Positions 13,424-21,366 of a stretch of DNA of 24,632 bases are shown one piece after another. The stretch is from Anaerorhabdus sp036641015 (lineage in GTDB: Bacteria > Bacillota_I > Bacilli_A > Erysipelotrichales > Erysipelotrichaceae): assembly GCF_036641015.1 (NCBI RefSeq), contig NZ_JAVWFO010000028.1, positions 1 to 24,632 of the forward strand, given 5' to 3'. The notes beneath the pieces were generated by a model that was not told where the DNA came from, did no database searches, and worked only from the letters and a program-made list of their open reading frames with translations. A program made the position numbers and the translations under genes. Numbering within the stretch: position 1 is the first letter of the stretch; each line of letters opens with the position of its first letter.

Positions 13424-15511
13424 CTATTTATTACAATATAATAAATCACCATAAAGTGGTAAATCGTAAATGTTTTTAGTTGAACATTTCTCATATGAAT
13501 CAATGAAATTTCTAACTTCTAACATCATTGGAGCTATTTTGTAATAATTTTCTACTCCTTGTTTATAAGTATCGTTAATCTTTAATGTTTCTTCAAATGC
13601 ATCATGTAGTTTTTCTTGTGATATATTTAATTCTTCAAGATAGTTAGTAAGAAGATTATAACGAGTAACAACATAGTTTGGCACTGTTTTTAAATTTAAT
13701 AAAGGAATAAGTTCTTCGATTTCTTTTACAATTAATGGAAGAATTTCTCTTTTAACAATTTGTTGTAGTGTTCTTACTTCTACTTCAATTGTTTTACAAT
13801 AATCTTCACTTAGGATTTCATGACGAGCGTTTAGTTCTTTTTCTGTGTAGATATTATAAGTAGTAAATAGGTTGATTGCTTTTTTATCTATTAATGATGG
13901 AATTGATTCGATGTACGAAACAATATTTGGTAATCCTCTTTTTTTGGCTTCATTAACCCAATCGGTTGAATATCCATCGCCAGAGAAAATAATTCGTGAA
14001 TGGTCTTTTAGTATTTTTTTACATATGTCAAAAGCTTTTTCACGGACATCTTGAATATATTTAATACCTTCAAGACTTGCAGATACTTCGTCTAAATTCT
14101 TCGCAACGATTGTATTCATTATTACGTTTACTGTAGATGCGGATATAGATGAGCCAAGCATTCTGAACTCGAATTTATTTCCGGTAAATGCCATTGGTGA
14201 GGTACGATTGCGATCAGTATTGTCACGAGGGATATATGATAAACCTAAAATCGGGTTTAATGCATTTTCTTTAATATCTTTTTTTATTTTTTTGTTTGAT
14301 AGATTTAGTAATAATTCTTCAATATATTCGCCTAAGTAAATTGAAATAATTGCTGGTGGGGCTTCATTGGCGCCAAGTCGATGATCATTGCCAGCATTAG
14401 AAGCAGCCATTCTCAATAACTCAGGATATTCATCAACAGCTTTGATAAACGCACACATAAATGCTAAGAAACGAATGTTTTCAGCTGGTTTATCACCTGG
14501 AGAGAATAAGTTTTGTCCGTTATCAGTACAAAGTGACCAATTGTTGTGTTTTCCAGAACCGTTTAATCCTGCAAATGGTTTTTCATGTAATAAACAAGCG
14601 AAACCATGTTTTTGAGCTGTTTTATTTAGAATATCCATTACTAATAAATTTTGATCAATCGCAACATTACAACTTGTATAAACAGGTGCTAATTCAAATT
14701 GGGCAGGGGCAGTTTCATTGTGTTCAGCTTTTACATAAATTCCTAATTTCCACAACTCACGATTAACTTCTTTCATAAATTCAGATACGCGAGTAGGGAT
14801 ACTTCCAAAGTAATGGTCATTTAATTTTTGAGTCTTTGCAGAGTTAGAACCAAATAATGTTCTACCAGTAAAACGTAAATCTAAACGTTGCTTATATAAA
14901 TCTAAATCAACTAAGAAATATTCTTGTTCAAGACCTACAACGGGTTGTACATGTTTTACTTCTTTGTCACCTAAAATATTAACTAAGCGAGTAGCAGCTT
15001 TATCAACGGCTTCGATAGACTTAAGTAAAGGAGCTTTTTTATCTAAAGATTCGCCATGGTAAGAAACAAAGACAGTAGGAATACAAAGGATATTATCTTT
15101 AATAAAGGCAGGAGAGCTACAATCCCAGTAAGTATATCCACGAGCTTCAAAAGTTGCTCGCAATCCACCACTAGGGAAACTTGAAGCATCAGGTTCTCCT
15201 TTAATTAAAGATTTGCCAGAAAAACGCAATAAAGGCTCACCATTTTCATCTGGTTCTACAAATGAATCATGTTTTTCTGCAGTAGAGGATGTTAATGGTT
15301 GAAACCAATGGGTAAAATGAGTTGCCCCATTTTCTAATGCCCAATCTTTCATAGCGTGTGCAATAGCATCAGCAGTGGTACGATCTAAATTATTTTCTTT
15401 AGACATTGTTTGCTTCCATTGTTTAAATACAGGATATGGTAAGCGATTCTTCATTACCTTCTCACTAAAAACCAATGATCCAAAATCATCAAATACTGTC
15501 TCAAATTTCAT
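13424..15511 (-). CDS. glnN: Glutamine synthetase type III (GlnN)
   Basis: Makes glutamine from glutamate, ammonia and ATP. The length (695 residues) and motifs identify the type III enzyme, not the shorter GlnA. Visible are GLEQEYFLVD (about residue 194), SAKTQKLNDHYFGSIP, KAEHNETAPAQFELAP (about 260-275), NGSGKHNNWS (about 319) and NDHRLGANEAPPAIIS (about 375). The C-terminal third, with helical repeats such as LQQIVKREILPLIVKE, is also typical. The ATG at 15511 follows AAAGGAGAT. The roughly 150-base region upstream is extremely AT-rich; I saw no clear GlnR/TnrA-type box and no confident promoter. The gene is monocistronic, divergent from a GNAT gene and convergent with the AI-2E-type gene. 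Confidence 0.96.
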   Translation of the reverse strand: MKFETVFDDFGSLVFSEKVMKNRLPYPVFKQWKQTMSKENNLDRTTADAIAHAMKDWALENGATHFTHWFQPLTSSTAEKHDSFVEPDENGEPLLRFSGKSLIKGEPDASSFPSGGLRATFEARGYTYWDCSSPAFIKDNILCIPTVFVSYHGESLDKKAPLLKSIEAVDKAATRLVNILGDKEVKHVQPVVGLEQEYFLVDLDLYKQRLDLRFTGRTLFGSNSAKTQKLNDHYFGSIPTRVSEFMKEVNRELWKLGIYVKAEHNETAPAQFELAPVYTSCNVAIDQNLLVMDILNKTAQKHGFACLLHEKPFAGLNGSGKHNNWSLCTDNGQNLFSPGDKPAENIRFLAFMCAFIKAVDEYPELLRMAASNAGNDHRLGANEAPPAIISIYLGEYIEELLLNLSNKKIKKDIKENALNPILGLSYIPRDNTDRNRTSPMAFTGNKFEFRMLGSSISASTVNVIMNTIVAKNLDEVSASLEGIKYIQDVREKAFDICKKILKDHSRIIFSGDGYSTDWVNEAKKRGLPNIVSYIESIPSLIDKKAINLFTTYNIYTEKELNARHEILSEDYCKTIEVEVRTLQQIVKREILPLIVKEIEELIPLLNLKTVPNYVVTRYNLLTNYLEELNISQEKLHDAFEETLKINDTYKQGVENYYKIAPMMLEVRNFIDSYEKCSTKNIYDLPLYGDLLYCNK

Positions 15512-15640
15512 AATTTATCTCCTTTTACAAATTTATATTACAATTATTCCATATAAAATTAGAAAAATGAAGAAAAATATGAAAAAATATCAAAAAAACA
15601 TTAAAAAAATTTGTTTATATGAAAAAATAACGATTTATTA

Positions 15641-15646
15641 TATAAT
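15641..15646 (+). promoter_or_regulatory. -10 element of the GNAT gene
   Basis: TATAAT about 20 bases before the start, in a very AT-rich gap of some 155 bases. A -35 is not clear (TATGAA at 15618-15623 would be the 17-base choice). Confidence 0.4.
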
Positions 15647-15666
15647 TAGCTAAAGAAGGTGACCAA

Positions 15667-16206
15667 ATGATAAGAAAATATAAGGATATAGTGATAAGAA
15701 ACGCTACTAAAGATGATGCACCAGATTTATTAAAATGGTGGAATGATGGTAAAATCATGGAACATGCAGGATTTCCTAATGGTTTACAAACAACCTTAGA
15801 AGATATTAATAAAAAAATTGAAGAAAGCAAAATTGGAGTATTTGAAAGACTAATAATAGAAGTGGATCAAATAAAAATTGGGGAGATGTCTTTTTCACTA
15901 GATGAAACAGGGGCTGCCGATATTGGGATAAAAATTTGTGATGAAAGTTATCGCAATAAGGGAATAGGACGTATTTGCTTAAGTGAACTAATTTGTTCTT
16001 TATTCGATGAATATGAATTTAATGAGATTGTTTTAACAACCCAATATAATAATAAAAGAGCGATGCATGTTTATGAATCACTCGGGTTTAAACTTGTTAA
16101 AATAGAATTTAATTCTTGGAAAGATCAAATAGGTAATTTGCGTTCTATAGTCCACTATCGTTGTAATCAAGATAGTTTTGTTAACTATGCTGTAGAAATA
16201 AATTAA
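15667..16206 (+). CDS. GNAT N-acetyltransferase, RimJ/RimL-like
   Basis: A 179-residue acetyltransferase. The N-terminus (IVIRNATKDDAPDLLKWWND) is the usual first strand and helix of the RimJ/RimL-like group. The acetyl-CoA loop is DESYRNKGIGRICL (about residues 97-110, with R-N-K-G-I-G), and motif B is NNKRAMHVYESLGF with the catalytic-type Tyr. The acceptor is unknown; it could be a protein N-terminus, an antibiotic or a small amine. The start follows AAGGTGA with 6-base spacing. Its last codons overlap the end of the convergent DUF2798 gene by 4 bases, and no terminator lies between them. It is divergent from glnN. Confidence 0.87.
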   Translation: MIRKYKDIVIRNATKDDAPDLLKWWNDGKIMEHAGFPNGLQTTLEDINKKIEESKIGVFERLIIEVDQIKIGEMSFSLDETGAADIGIKICDESYRNKGIGRICLSELICSLFDEYEFNEIVLTTQYNNKRAMHVYESLGFKLVKIEFNSWKDQIGNLRSIVHYRCNQDSFVNYAVEIN

Positions 16207-16691
16207 TTTTCTTGTGCTTTTAAGTTCATTGATTTGTTTAAATCAAATAGAAAAGCAAATATTTTTCTTACCAAGGGTCCAGCTATGAATATTTGCCAAA
16301 AGAAGGCCATTGGGAAATTGATAATGGTAGTTTGAATCCATTTGGCAATTAATTGAGTATCTACTCCTTTAAATAGTAATGTTGAGACAAAACTCATCAT
16401 TGGACACATAAGGCATACAGTCATTGCGGATATGGCAAGAATGATTATAAGTGAGCGATCTGATGGTGTAACAAATGTGAACGCTATTTTTTGTGCTAAA
16501 TGACTAACAAAGAAAAATTCTAATATGAATGCAATTATACCCATGATAATTAATTCAGCTAATGCCATTAATAGGACTTCATTTGTTAAACCTCCTTTGT
16601 CTAGTGAAATGTTGTAAACGCATAAAGCGTATACCATTACAATTACCATAATAATTGTAAAAATGAACTCTTGGAATTTTGTTTTTGGCAT
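16203..16691 (-). CDS. DUF2798 family membrane protein
   Basis: A 162-residue integral membrane protein of the DUF2798 family, function unknown. Four hydrophobic helices are evident (about residues 8-28, 40-62, 83-106 and 124-148), and the two halves look alike, each with a helix pair. The family's recurring phrases are present: MPKTKFQEFIFTIIMVIVMV at the start, LAELIIMGIIAFILEFF, MTVCLMCPMMSF and NFPMAFFWQIFIAGPLVR. The open frame extends 18 codons further upstream into a hairpin, but ATG 16691 has GGAGGA 6 bases before it, so I start there. The leader holds a strong terminator-like hairpin just upstream of the ribosome binding site. The stop overlaps the stop of the convergent GNAT gene. 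Confidence 0.88.
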   Translation of the reverse strand: MPKTKFQEFIFTIIMVIVMVYALCVYNISLDKGGLTNEVLLMALAELIIMGIIAFILEFFFVSHLAQKIAFTFVTPSDRSLIIILAISAMTVCLMCPMMSFVSTLLFKGVDTQLIAKWIQTTIINFPMAFFWQIFIAGPLVRKIFAFLFDLNKSMNLKAQEN

Positions 16692-16721
16692 TTTTTCTCC
16701 TCCTATATATACCGTTAACTG

Positions 16722-16796
16722 AAAAAAATGGCAGTGATTTAACATCTATTTTGTAACTTTCATTACAATTATAGATATAATCATCACTACCATTTT
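16722..16796 (-). terminator. terminator-like hairpin in the leader of the DUF2798 gene
   Basis: On the minus strand AAAATGGTAGTGAT (16796-16783) pairs with ATCACTGCCATTTT (16738-16725; 13 of 14 pairs), with an inner helix ATCTAT/ATAGAT (16776-16771 with 16749-16744) and TTGTAA/TTACAA, and a 6-base loop. Seven T follow (16728-16722). Only about 20 bases then remain to the ribosome binding site. It could be an attenuator for the downstream gene or the end of a short RNA. Confidence 0.6.
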
Positions 16797-16842
16797 CATT
16801 TGTTTATTCAGTTTTTATTGTCTTAAAAAATAAGACTTTGTT

Positions 16843-16872
16843 AGTATATCAAAAATAAATTAAGCGTGTAAG
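16843..16872 (-). promoter_or_regulatory. possible promoter of the DUF2798 leader
   Basis: On the minus strand TGATATACT is an extended -10 (TATACT at 16848-16843), with CTTACA (16872-16867) 18 bases upstream. The transcript would start at about 16836 and carry a leader of roughly 145 bases that includes the hairpin. Confidence 0.5.
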
Positions 16873-16938
16873 TATTATTTTAAGCATTTTCATTGATTGA
16901 ATCTTATTTTAGCCTAATACTTTAATTAGGATAACTAT

Positions 16939-16944
16939 GAGGTG
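16939..16944 (+). promoter_or_regulatory. ribosome binding site of the DUF4256 gene
   Basis: GAGGTG, 6 bases before the ATG at 16951. Just upstream, CCTAAT-N6-ATTAGG (16913-16930) is a small inverted repeat that might be an operator; no confident promoter was found. Confidence 0.6.
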
Positions 16945-16950
16945 TGAAAA

Positions 16951-17508
16951 ATGAAAAAAAAGTTAAATAAAAAAGACGCTGATAAAATATTAAATATTTT
17001 AGAAATTAGATTTAACAACAATATGAGCATACATAAAGGTTTAGTTTGGTTAGAAATAAAAAAACGTTTAGAAGAAGATACTACAAAATTGGCAACATTA
17101 TTAATGATGGAAGAAACAGGTGGTGAACCAGATGTTATTGGATATGATACAGATACGGATACATATATTTATGTAGATTGCTCAAAGGAAAGCCCTTCTG
17201 GAAGATATAACTTATGTTATGATCGTGATGCATTGGAATCAAGAAAAAAATTCAAACCTGAAAATAGTGCAGTAGATTTAGCTACCACAATAGGTATTGA
17301 ATTATTGGATGAGGAACAATATAGATATTTGCAAAGTTTAATATCGGTTGATACTAAAACTTCAAGTTGGATTAGGACACCAGAAAAAATTCGTAAACTA
17401 GGAGGTGCATTATTTTGTGATCGTAGATTCGATACTGTTTTTGTTTACCACAATGGTGCTGAGTCATATTATAGTGGAAGAGGATTTAGAGGGATTTTGA
17501 AAATTTAG
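16951..17508 (+). CDS. DUF4256 family protein
   Basis: A 185-residue soluble protein that matches the DUF4256 family over its full length; function is unknown. Strong family blocks are MEETGGEPDVIGYD (about residues 50-63), YVDCSKESPSGRYNLCYD, the RDALESRKKFKP helix, DTKTSSWIRTP and the C-terminal FCDRRFDTVFVYHNGAESYY plus RGFRG. The many fixed polar residues (Asp, Arg, His, Glu) suggest an enzyme or ligand-binding protein, but I would not name an activity. The start follows GAGGTG. It stands alone on the plus strand, ahead of a degraded GNAT gene. Confidence 0.9.
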   Translation: MKKKLNKKDADKILNILEIRFNNNMSIHKGLVWLEIKKRLEEDTTKLATLLMMEETGGEPDVIGYDTDTDTYIYVDCSKESPSGRYNLCYDRDALESRKKFKPENSAVDLATTIGIELLDEEQYRYLQSLISVDTKTSSWIRTPEKIRKLGGALFCDRRFDTVFVYHNGAESYYSGRGFRGILKI

Positions 17509-17522
17509 ATTGAAAACAAACA

Positions 17523-17531
17523 TGATATAAT
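17523..17531 (+). promoter_or_regulatory. extended -10 ahead of the GNAT pseudogene
   Basis: TGATATAAT (TGn plus TATAAT at 17526-17531), about 23 bases before the old start. It closely resembles the sepF promoter core. Confidence 0.5.
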
Positions 17532-17553
17532 TTTTTTACGTGAGAGTATTGAT

Positions 17554-17875
17554 ATGCGATATTTAGTGAAAGAAGATATACCTTTAGTACTTGAAATGAT
17601 GACACTTGTAAAAGCTTATTTTCAGGATACCAAGAATCAGATTTTTTAATTGCACTTAAGCAGGATATTGAAAATCAAGAAGCTATACTTGAATTAAGAG
17701 ATTCAAAATATGTAGGACTTATAATTTTTGCGAAGGTTGAAAAAGAATTGTTGTTTCTAGCTACACATCCAAATTATCGAAGACAAGGAATTATTACTTT
17801 TATTTTGGATTTGAGGAAGCAGATATCTTAACTGTATTTGACTACCTATGTCAAAAACTTATTAAGAAAATATAA
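17554..17875 (+). pseudogene. degraded GNAT acetyltransferase gene
   Basis: Three pieces in different frames add up to a GNAT protein. From ATG 17554 the first frame reads MRYLVKEDIPLVLEMM and then stops at about 17649. Before that a +1 shift leads into SDFLIALKQDIENQEAILEL, VGLIIFAKVEKELLFLATHP and the acetyl-CoA motif NYRRQG, which runs out at about 17831. A third frame gives FYFGFEEADILTVFDYLCQK and ends at TAA 17873-17875. The stretch normally found between the RRQG loop and motif B is missing, so there are at least two frame changes and probably an internal deletion of some 30-40 codons. Its promoter and terminator survive. A sequencing error could explain one shift but hardly the missing segment. 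Confidence 0.8.
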
Positions 17876-17885
17876 ATGTATTATA

Positions 17886-17927
17886 ATGCAAGATGCACAA
17901 AAGCCACGGTGTCTTGCATTTTTATTT
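17886..17927 (+). terminator. intrinsic terminator after the GNAT pseudogene
   Basis: ATGCAAGA (17886-17893) and TCTTGCAT (17912-17919), extended by CAC/GTG with a 2-base bulge, followed by TTTTTATTT. It separates the pseudogene from the ABC operon. A TATAAT at 17882-17887 overlaps its left arm and is probably chance. Confidence 0.75.
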
Positions 17928-17940
17928 GTTGGTTAAGGCG

Positions 17941-17946
17941 TATAAT
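17941..17946 (+). promoter_or_regulatory. -10 element of the ABC exporter operon
   Basis: TATAAT about 40 bases before the first ABC start, right after the terminator's T-tail. The -35 candidate TTTTTA (17919-17924, 16-base spacing) overlaps that tail. Confidence 0.45.
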
Positions 17947-17986
17947 AACAGTGTTAAAACAAAACTCACAAAGGGGAGGAACTAAA

Positions 17987-18859
17987 ATGGGCATAGTAAT
18001 AGAAACAAATAAACTTACAAAGTCTTATGGTAAATCAAGAGGTATTATTGATGTTGATTTAAAAATAGAAGAAGGAGAAATTTTTGGATTTATTGGTCCG
18101 AATGGGGCGGGTAAATCAACAACGATTAGAACGCTATTATCACTAATAACTAAAACTAGTGGTGATGCTAAAATTTTTGGATTAGATTGTCATCAACATC
18201 GTGTAGAAATACTTAGTAACATAGGCTATCTACCAAGTGAAGTATTCTACTATGATAATATGCGGGCAATTGATTTACTAAAATATTCAGCCAGTTTCTA
18301 TAAAAAAGACTGCACGGCTAGAATTATTGAATTAGCAAATGTATTAGAATTAGATTTAAATAAAAAAATAGAAGATATGAGTTTAGGAAATAAAAAGAAA
18401 GTTGGAATTATACAGGGACTATTGCATTCACCTAAATTAATTATATTAGATGAACCAACATCTGGATTAGATCCACTTATTCAAAAGAAATTCTTCGAAT
18501 TAATATTAGAAGAAAATAAAAAAGGTGCAACAATTTTATTTTCATCGCATATTCTAAGTGAAGTGCAAAAAATTTGTGATCGTGTCGCAATAATAAAAGA
18601 AGGTAAAATTATTAGTACTCAAAGAATAAGCGATTTACAACAAGAGGCTTATAAAAAGGTGAACTTCACTTCTAGAAATAACATAGATGAATTTAATTTG
18701 TTTGGCACAAGTGATATTCATATTCAAGGTAATTCCGTTTCATTTATTTTTAAAGGCGATTGTAATAAACTTTTGCATGAATTAACAAATTTTGATTTGC
18801 AAAATGTTGAAATAAATGAGCCTTCACTTGAAGAGATATTTCTTCATTATTACATATAG
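17987..18859 (+). CDS. ABC-2 type exporter, ATP-binding protein 1
   Basis: A 290-residue ATPase that energises an ABC-2 exporter. Walker A is GPNGAGKST (residues 37-45), the Q-loop region reads GYLPSE (80-85), the signature is SLGNKKKVG (132-140, a variant of LSGGQ), Walker B is LIILDEP with Glu 156, the D-loop is SGLDPL, and the switch His is 188. The last 70 residues form the C-terminal extension common in BcrA/DrrA-like ATPases (ending EPSLEEIFLHYY). The open frame starts at 17876, but ATG 17987 follows AAGGGGAGGA, so I start there. It is first of five genes and pairs most likely with the two permeases just downstream. A paralog lies three genes on. Confidence 0.93.
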   Translation: MGIVIETNKLTKSYGKSRGIIDVDLKIEEGEIFGFIGPNGAGKSTTIRTLLSLITKTSGDAKIFGLDCHQHRVEILSNIGYLPSEVFYYDNMRAIDLLKYSASFYKKDCTARIIELANVLELDLNKKIEDMSLGNKKKVGIIQGLLHSPKLIILDEPTSGLDPLIQKKFFELILEENKKGATILFSSHILSEVQKICDRVAIIKEGKIISTQRISDLQQEAYKKVNFTSRNNIDEFNLFGTSDIHIQGNSVSFIFKGDCNKLLHELTNFDLQNVEINEPSLEEIFLHYYI

Positions 18860-18868
18860 GTGATAACG

Positions 18869-19657
18869 ATGAATATATATTGTTTTGAAATAAGAAATTT
18901 ATGGAAATCAGTTTTATCTTGGACATTGATGTTTATAATACTTATGATAGTTTTATTCTATGGGATATATCCAATATTTCATGAAAGTTTACAAGATATT
19001 ATTCAAGTTATTAGTAAAATGCCAGTAGAATTCACCAAAGCATTTAGTTTTGATTTAAATACAATGGTAGATTTTGGTGGTTTCTATGAATTCTGTTTTG
19101 CTTATTTATCGTTAATGGGTGCAATCATGGCAGCATCAATAGGATTGTCAATATTTGCACGAGAAAAGAATGTTAAATGTACAGATTTCTTACTTACTAA
19201 ACCAATGAGTAGAGAAAAGATATTTTTGATGAAGTTCATTTCGGGATTATCTTTACTAGTCTTATTTAACATTATATATATTTCGATTAGCTGTGTTTAT
19301 GGAACATATTTTGGAAAATCACTAGTTGAAATGTTGAAAGCATCAAGCATGATGTTTCTATTACAAGCATTCTTTTATTCGTTAGGTATAATGGTTGCCG
19401 TTTCATTGAAAAAGATTAGATCGGTATCAAATACTGCATCACTTCTAGGATTTGTAAGTTTTATTTTATCAGCATTGTATAATATTTTAGAAATTGAAGA
19501 AATGCGTTATTTAGCACCACTTAAATACTTTGATCCAATGCAATTCTTTGCTTCAACTAATGATACAGTTTATATGATTGTAGGGATAGTATTGATATTT
19601 CTATTTATAGTAATTGGATTTATTAGATTTACTAAAGAAGATATAAGGGCGGTGTAG
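18869..19657 (+). CDS. ABC-2 type exporter permease 1
   Basis: A 262-residue membrane protein with six predicted helices (about residues 15-35, 75-98, 123-145, 158-180, 190-210 and 233-254). An extracellular loop follows helix 1, and a cytoplasmic LLTKPMSREKIFLMK segment precedes helix 3; that T-K/x-P-x-S/T-R pattern recurs in all three permeases of this operon. The PLKYFDPMQFF motif before the last helix also recurs. The ATG at 18869 follows AGGTGAT that begins at the ATPase stop, so translation is tightly coupled; a GTG at 18860 in the same frame would lie inside that site. The exported substrate is unknown. Confidence 0.88.
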   Translation: MNIYCFEIRNLWKSVLSWTLMFIILMIVLFYGIYPIFHESLQDIIQVISKMPVEFTKAFSFDLNTMVDFGGFYEFCFAYLSLMGAIMAASIGLSIFAREKNVKCTDFLLTKPMSREKIFLMKFISGLSLLVLFNIIYISISCVYGTYFGKSLVEMLKASSMMFLLQAFFYSLGIMVAVSLKKIRSVSNTASLLGFVSFILSALYNILEIEEMRYLAPLKYFDPMQFFASTNDTVYMIVGIVLIFLFIVIGFIRFTKEDIRAV

Positions 19658-19665
19658 ATAAATTT

Positions 19666-20466
19666 ATGAATATAATAAAAAAAGAATTAGTATTAGGGAT
19701 GAAACCTTTCTTATTATGGATTGTGAGTTTATTTGTATTAGATATTGTTGGATTAATTAAATTTACAGGGATTTCTGAGGGTGGTGCTTCAATGAGTGCT
19801 ATTATCGATCAAATTCCTCGAGTTGTTCAAGCACTTATTGGAATTGTAGGAGTTAATATTGAATCAATTGGTGGCTATTATTCAATCCTTGCTTACTTTG
19901 TTTTGATGTGTAGTTGTGTATATGCAATCTATCTAGCAGCTAATGCAGTAAATAGAGAAATAATAGATAAGACGTATGAGTTTATATTTACAAAACCAAG
20001 AACTAGATCTTATATTCTAACAATGAAGATAATTACTGGATTAATTTATTTAACATGCTTTACATTAATTAATGTTTTATTTTCTTATATTGGATTATCG
20101 ATACTAAATATTAAAGAATCATTAACACAGGAAATACTTTATTATAGTTTATCAATTTATATTGTTAGTTTAATTTTCTATGCTATTACAGTACTACTTT
20201 CTACATTATCTAATAGACCTGAAAAGGGAGCGTTCTTGGGTAATGTTGTATTTACCTTAACATTTATTATAGGTGTTTTAGTAGATATGATGGATAGACC
20301 TGGGATCCTTCGTGTTTTATCACCGATGAAATATTTTACACCAGTTGAAATTCTTCAAGGGACTTTCAATATAGGGTATTTGGTTATATCTATTGTGATT
20401 ATATTAATTTCAGGGATCTTAGCATATAGTTGTTTTAATAAGAAAGATTTAAAAGCAGTAAATTAA
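19666..20466 (+). CDS. ABC-2 type exporter permease 2
   Basis: A 266-residue membrane protein with about six helices, homologous to the previous gene. It has a single-helix start (WIVSLFVLDIVGLI), a long outer loop, then FIFTKPRTRSYILTMK and PMKYFTPVEIL, which correspond to the TKP and KYFDP blocks of permease 1. The start lies 8 bases after the previous stop; the only ribosome binding site is GGCGGTG just before that stop, so re-initiation is likely. With permease 1 it could form a heterodimeric channel served by ATPase 1. That pairing is inference from order and spacing. Confidence 0.86.
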   Translation: MNIIKKELVLGMKPFLLWIVSLFVLDIVGLIKFTGISEGGASMSAIIDQIPRVVQALIGIVGVNIESIGGYYSILAYFVLMCSCVYAIYLAANAVNREIIDKTYEFIFTKPRTRSYILTMKIITGLIYLTCFTLINVLFSYIGLSILNIKESLTQEILYYSLSIYIVSLIFYAITVLLSTLSNRPEKGAFLGNVVFTLTFIIGVLVDMMDRPGILRVLSPMKYFTPVEILQGTFNIGYLVISIVIILISGILAYSCFNKKDLKAVN

Positions 20467-20481
20467 AAGGAGATATAGAAA

Positions 20482-21366
20482 ATGATTAGTGTAAATAATT
20501 TAACACTTAAGTACCGAAATGGAAAAGGTGTATTTAACTTGAATTTTGAAGTTAAAAAAGGAGAAGTAATTGGATATCTAGGTCCTAATGGAGCAGGTAA
20601 AACAACTACGATTAGAGCGTTAATGGGATTCATTAAACCAGATGAGGGGCAAGCAAAAATTAATGGCTTAGATAGTTTTAAAGATGCTCCAGAGATAATG
20701 AATAACTTAGGATATTTACCTGGAGAAATTACATTTCTTGATGGCATGACAGGAGAAGAGTATTTGAATTATCTAGCTGAAGTTCGTGGAATGAAAGACT
20801 TATCAAGACAAAAAGAATTGATTCAAATGTTTGAATTTTCACCTTCTGGAAGTATTAAAAAATATTCTAAAGGTATGAAACAAAAACTAGGTATAGTTGC
20901 TGCGTTTATGCATGATCCTGAAATCTTAATTTTGGATGAGCCTACAAGTGGTTTAGATCCTTTGATGCAAAATCGCTTTGTTGAATTAATTCAAGAAGAA
21001 AAAGCACGAGGGAAAACAATACTTATGTCTAGTCATATGTTTGAGGAAGTAGAAAGAACGTGTGACCATGTGTTAATTATTAAGGATGGTCATTTGGTTG
21101 CTCATGCCGATATTGATACTTTAAAGAACTCACAAAGAAGAGGCTATGAAATTAAAACGACTAATAATGAACAAGCGATTGATATATTGCTAAAATCAGG
21201 ATTTGATGCAAAACCATTAAATGATTCAATAGAAGTGTATATTACAGGTGAAAATATTGATAACTTTATCAAGACTTGTGCGTTATTTCATGTGATATCG
21301 CTTGATATCAAAGCACAAACACTTGAAGATGTGTTTATGCATTATTATGCAAGGGGGAATAAATAA
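20482..21366 (+). CDS. ABC-2 type exporter, ATP-binding protein 2
   Basis: A 294-residue ATPase that is a paralog of the first one in the operon. Walker A is GPNGAGKTT (34-42), the Q-loop region is GYLPGE (77-82), the signature is YSKGMKQKLG (128-137), Walker B is LILDEP with Glu 153, then SGLDPL and switch His 185. It carries a C-terminal domain of about 80 residues ending TLEDVFMHYYARGNK. The start follows AAAAGGAGAT. The stop overlaps the next start by one base (TAATG), so it is translationally coupled with permease 3. Each ATPase has an intact catalytic set, so neither looks like a decaying copy. Confidence 0.93.
   Translation: MISVNNLTLKYRNGKGVFNLNFEVKKGEVIGYLGPNGAGKTTTIRALMGFIKPDEGQAKINGLDSFKDAPEIMNNLGYLPGEITFLDGMTGEEYLNYLAEVRGMKDLSRQKELIQMFEFSPSGSIKKYSKGMKQKLGIVAAFMHDPEILILDEPTSGLDPLMQNRFVELIQEEKARGKTILMSSHMFEEVERTCDHVLIIKDGHLVAHADIDTLKNSQRRGYEIKTTNNEQAIDILLKSGFDAKPLNDSIEVYITGENIDNFIKTCALFHVISLDIKAQTLEDVFMHYYARGNK

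Noticed and set aside
13872..14766. Open frames on the plus strand across the glutamine synthetase gene
   Set aside because: They are shadows of the strongly conserved minus-strand gene, lack ribosome binding sites and show no family resemblance.
16725..16796. Inverted repeat as a miniature transposable element (MITE)
   Set aside because: The arms look like terminal inverted repeats about 70 bases apart, but I see no target-site duplication and no second copy in the window. The T-run after the stem fits an RNA terminator better.
16746..16799. 17-codon leader peptide (starts MKMVVMIIS) on the minus strand within the hairpin
   Set aside because: The frame is open, but there is no ribosome binding site before any of its ATGs and no run of regulatory codons. 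It overlaps an AT-rich stem, where such short frames arise by chance.
16820..16836. GTCTTA-AAAAA-TAAGAC as a terminator
   Set aside because: The stem is only 6 bp and AT-rich, with no clean T-tract on either side.
17882..17887. TATAAT as a promoter for a small RNA across the 17886-17927 hairpin
   Set aside because: Transcription would start inside the hairpin's left arm and destroy the stem, so the element is more likely only the terminator.
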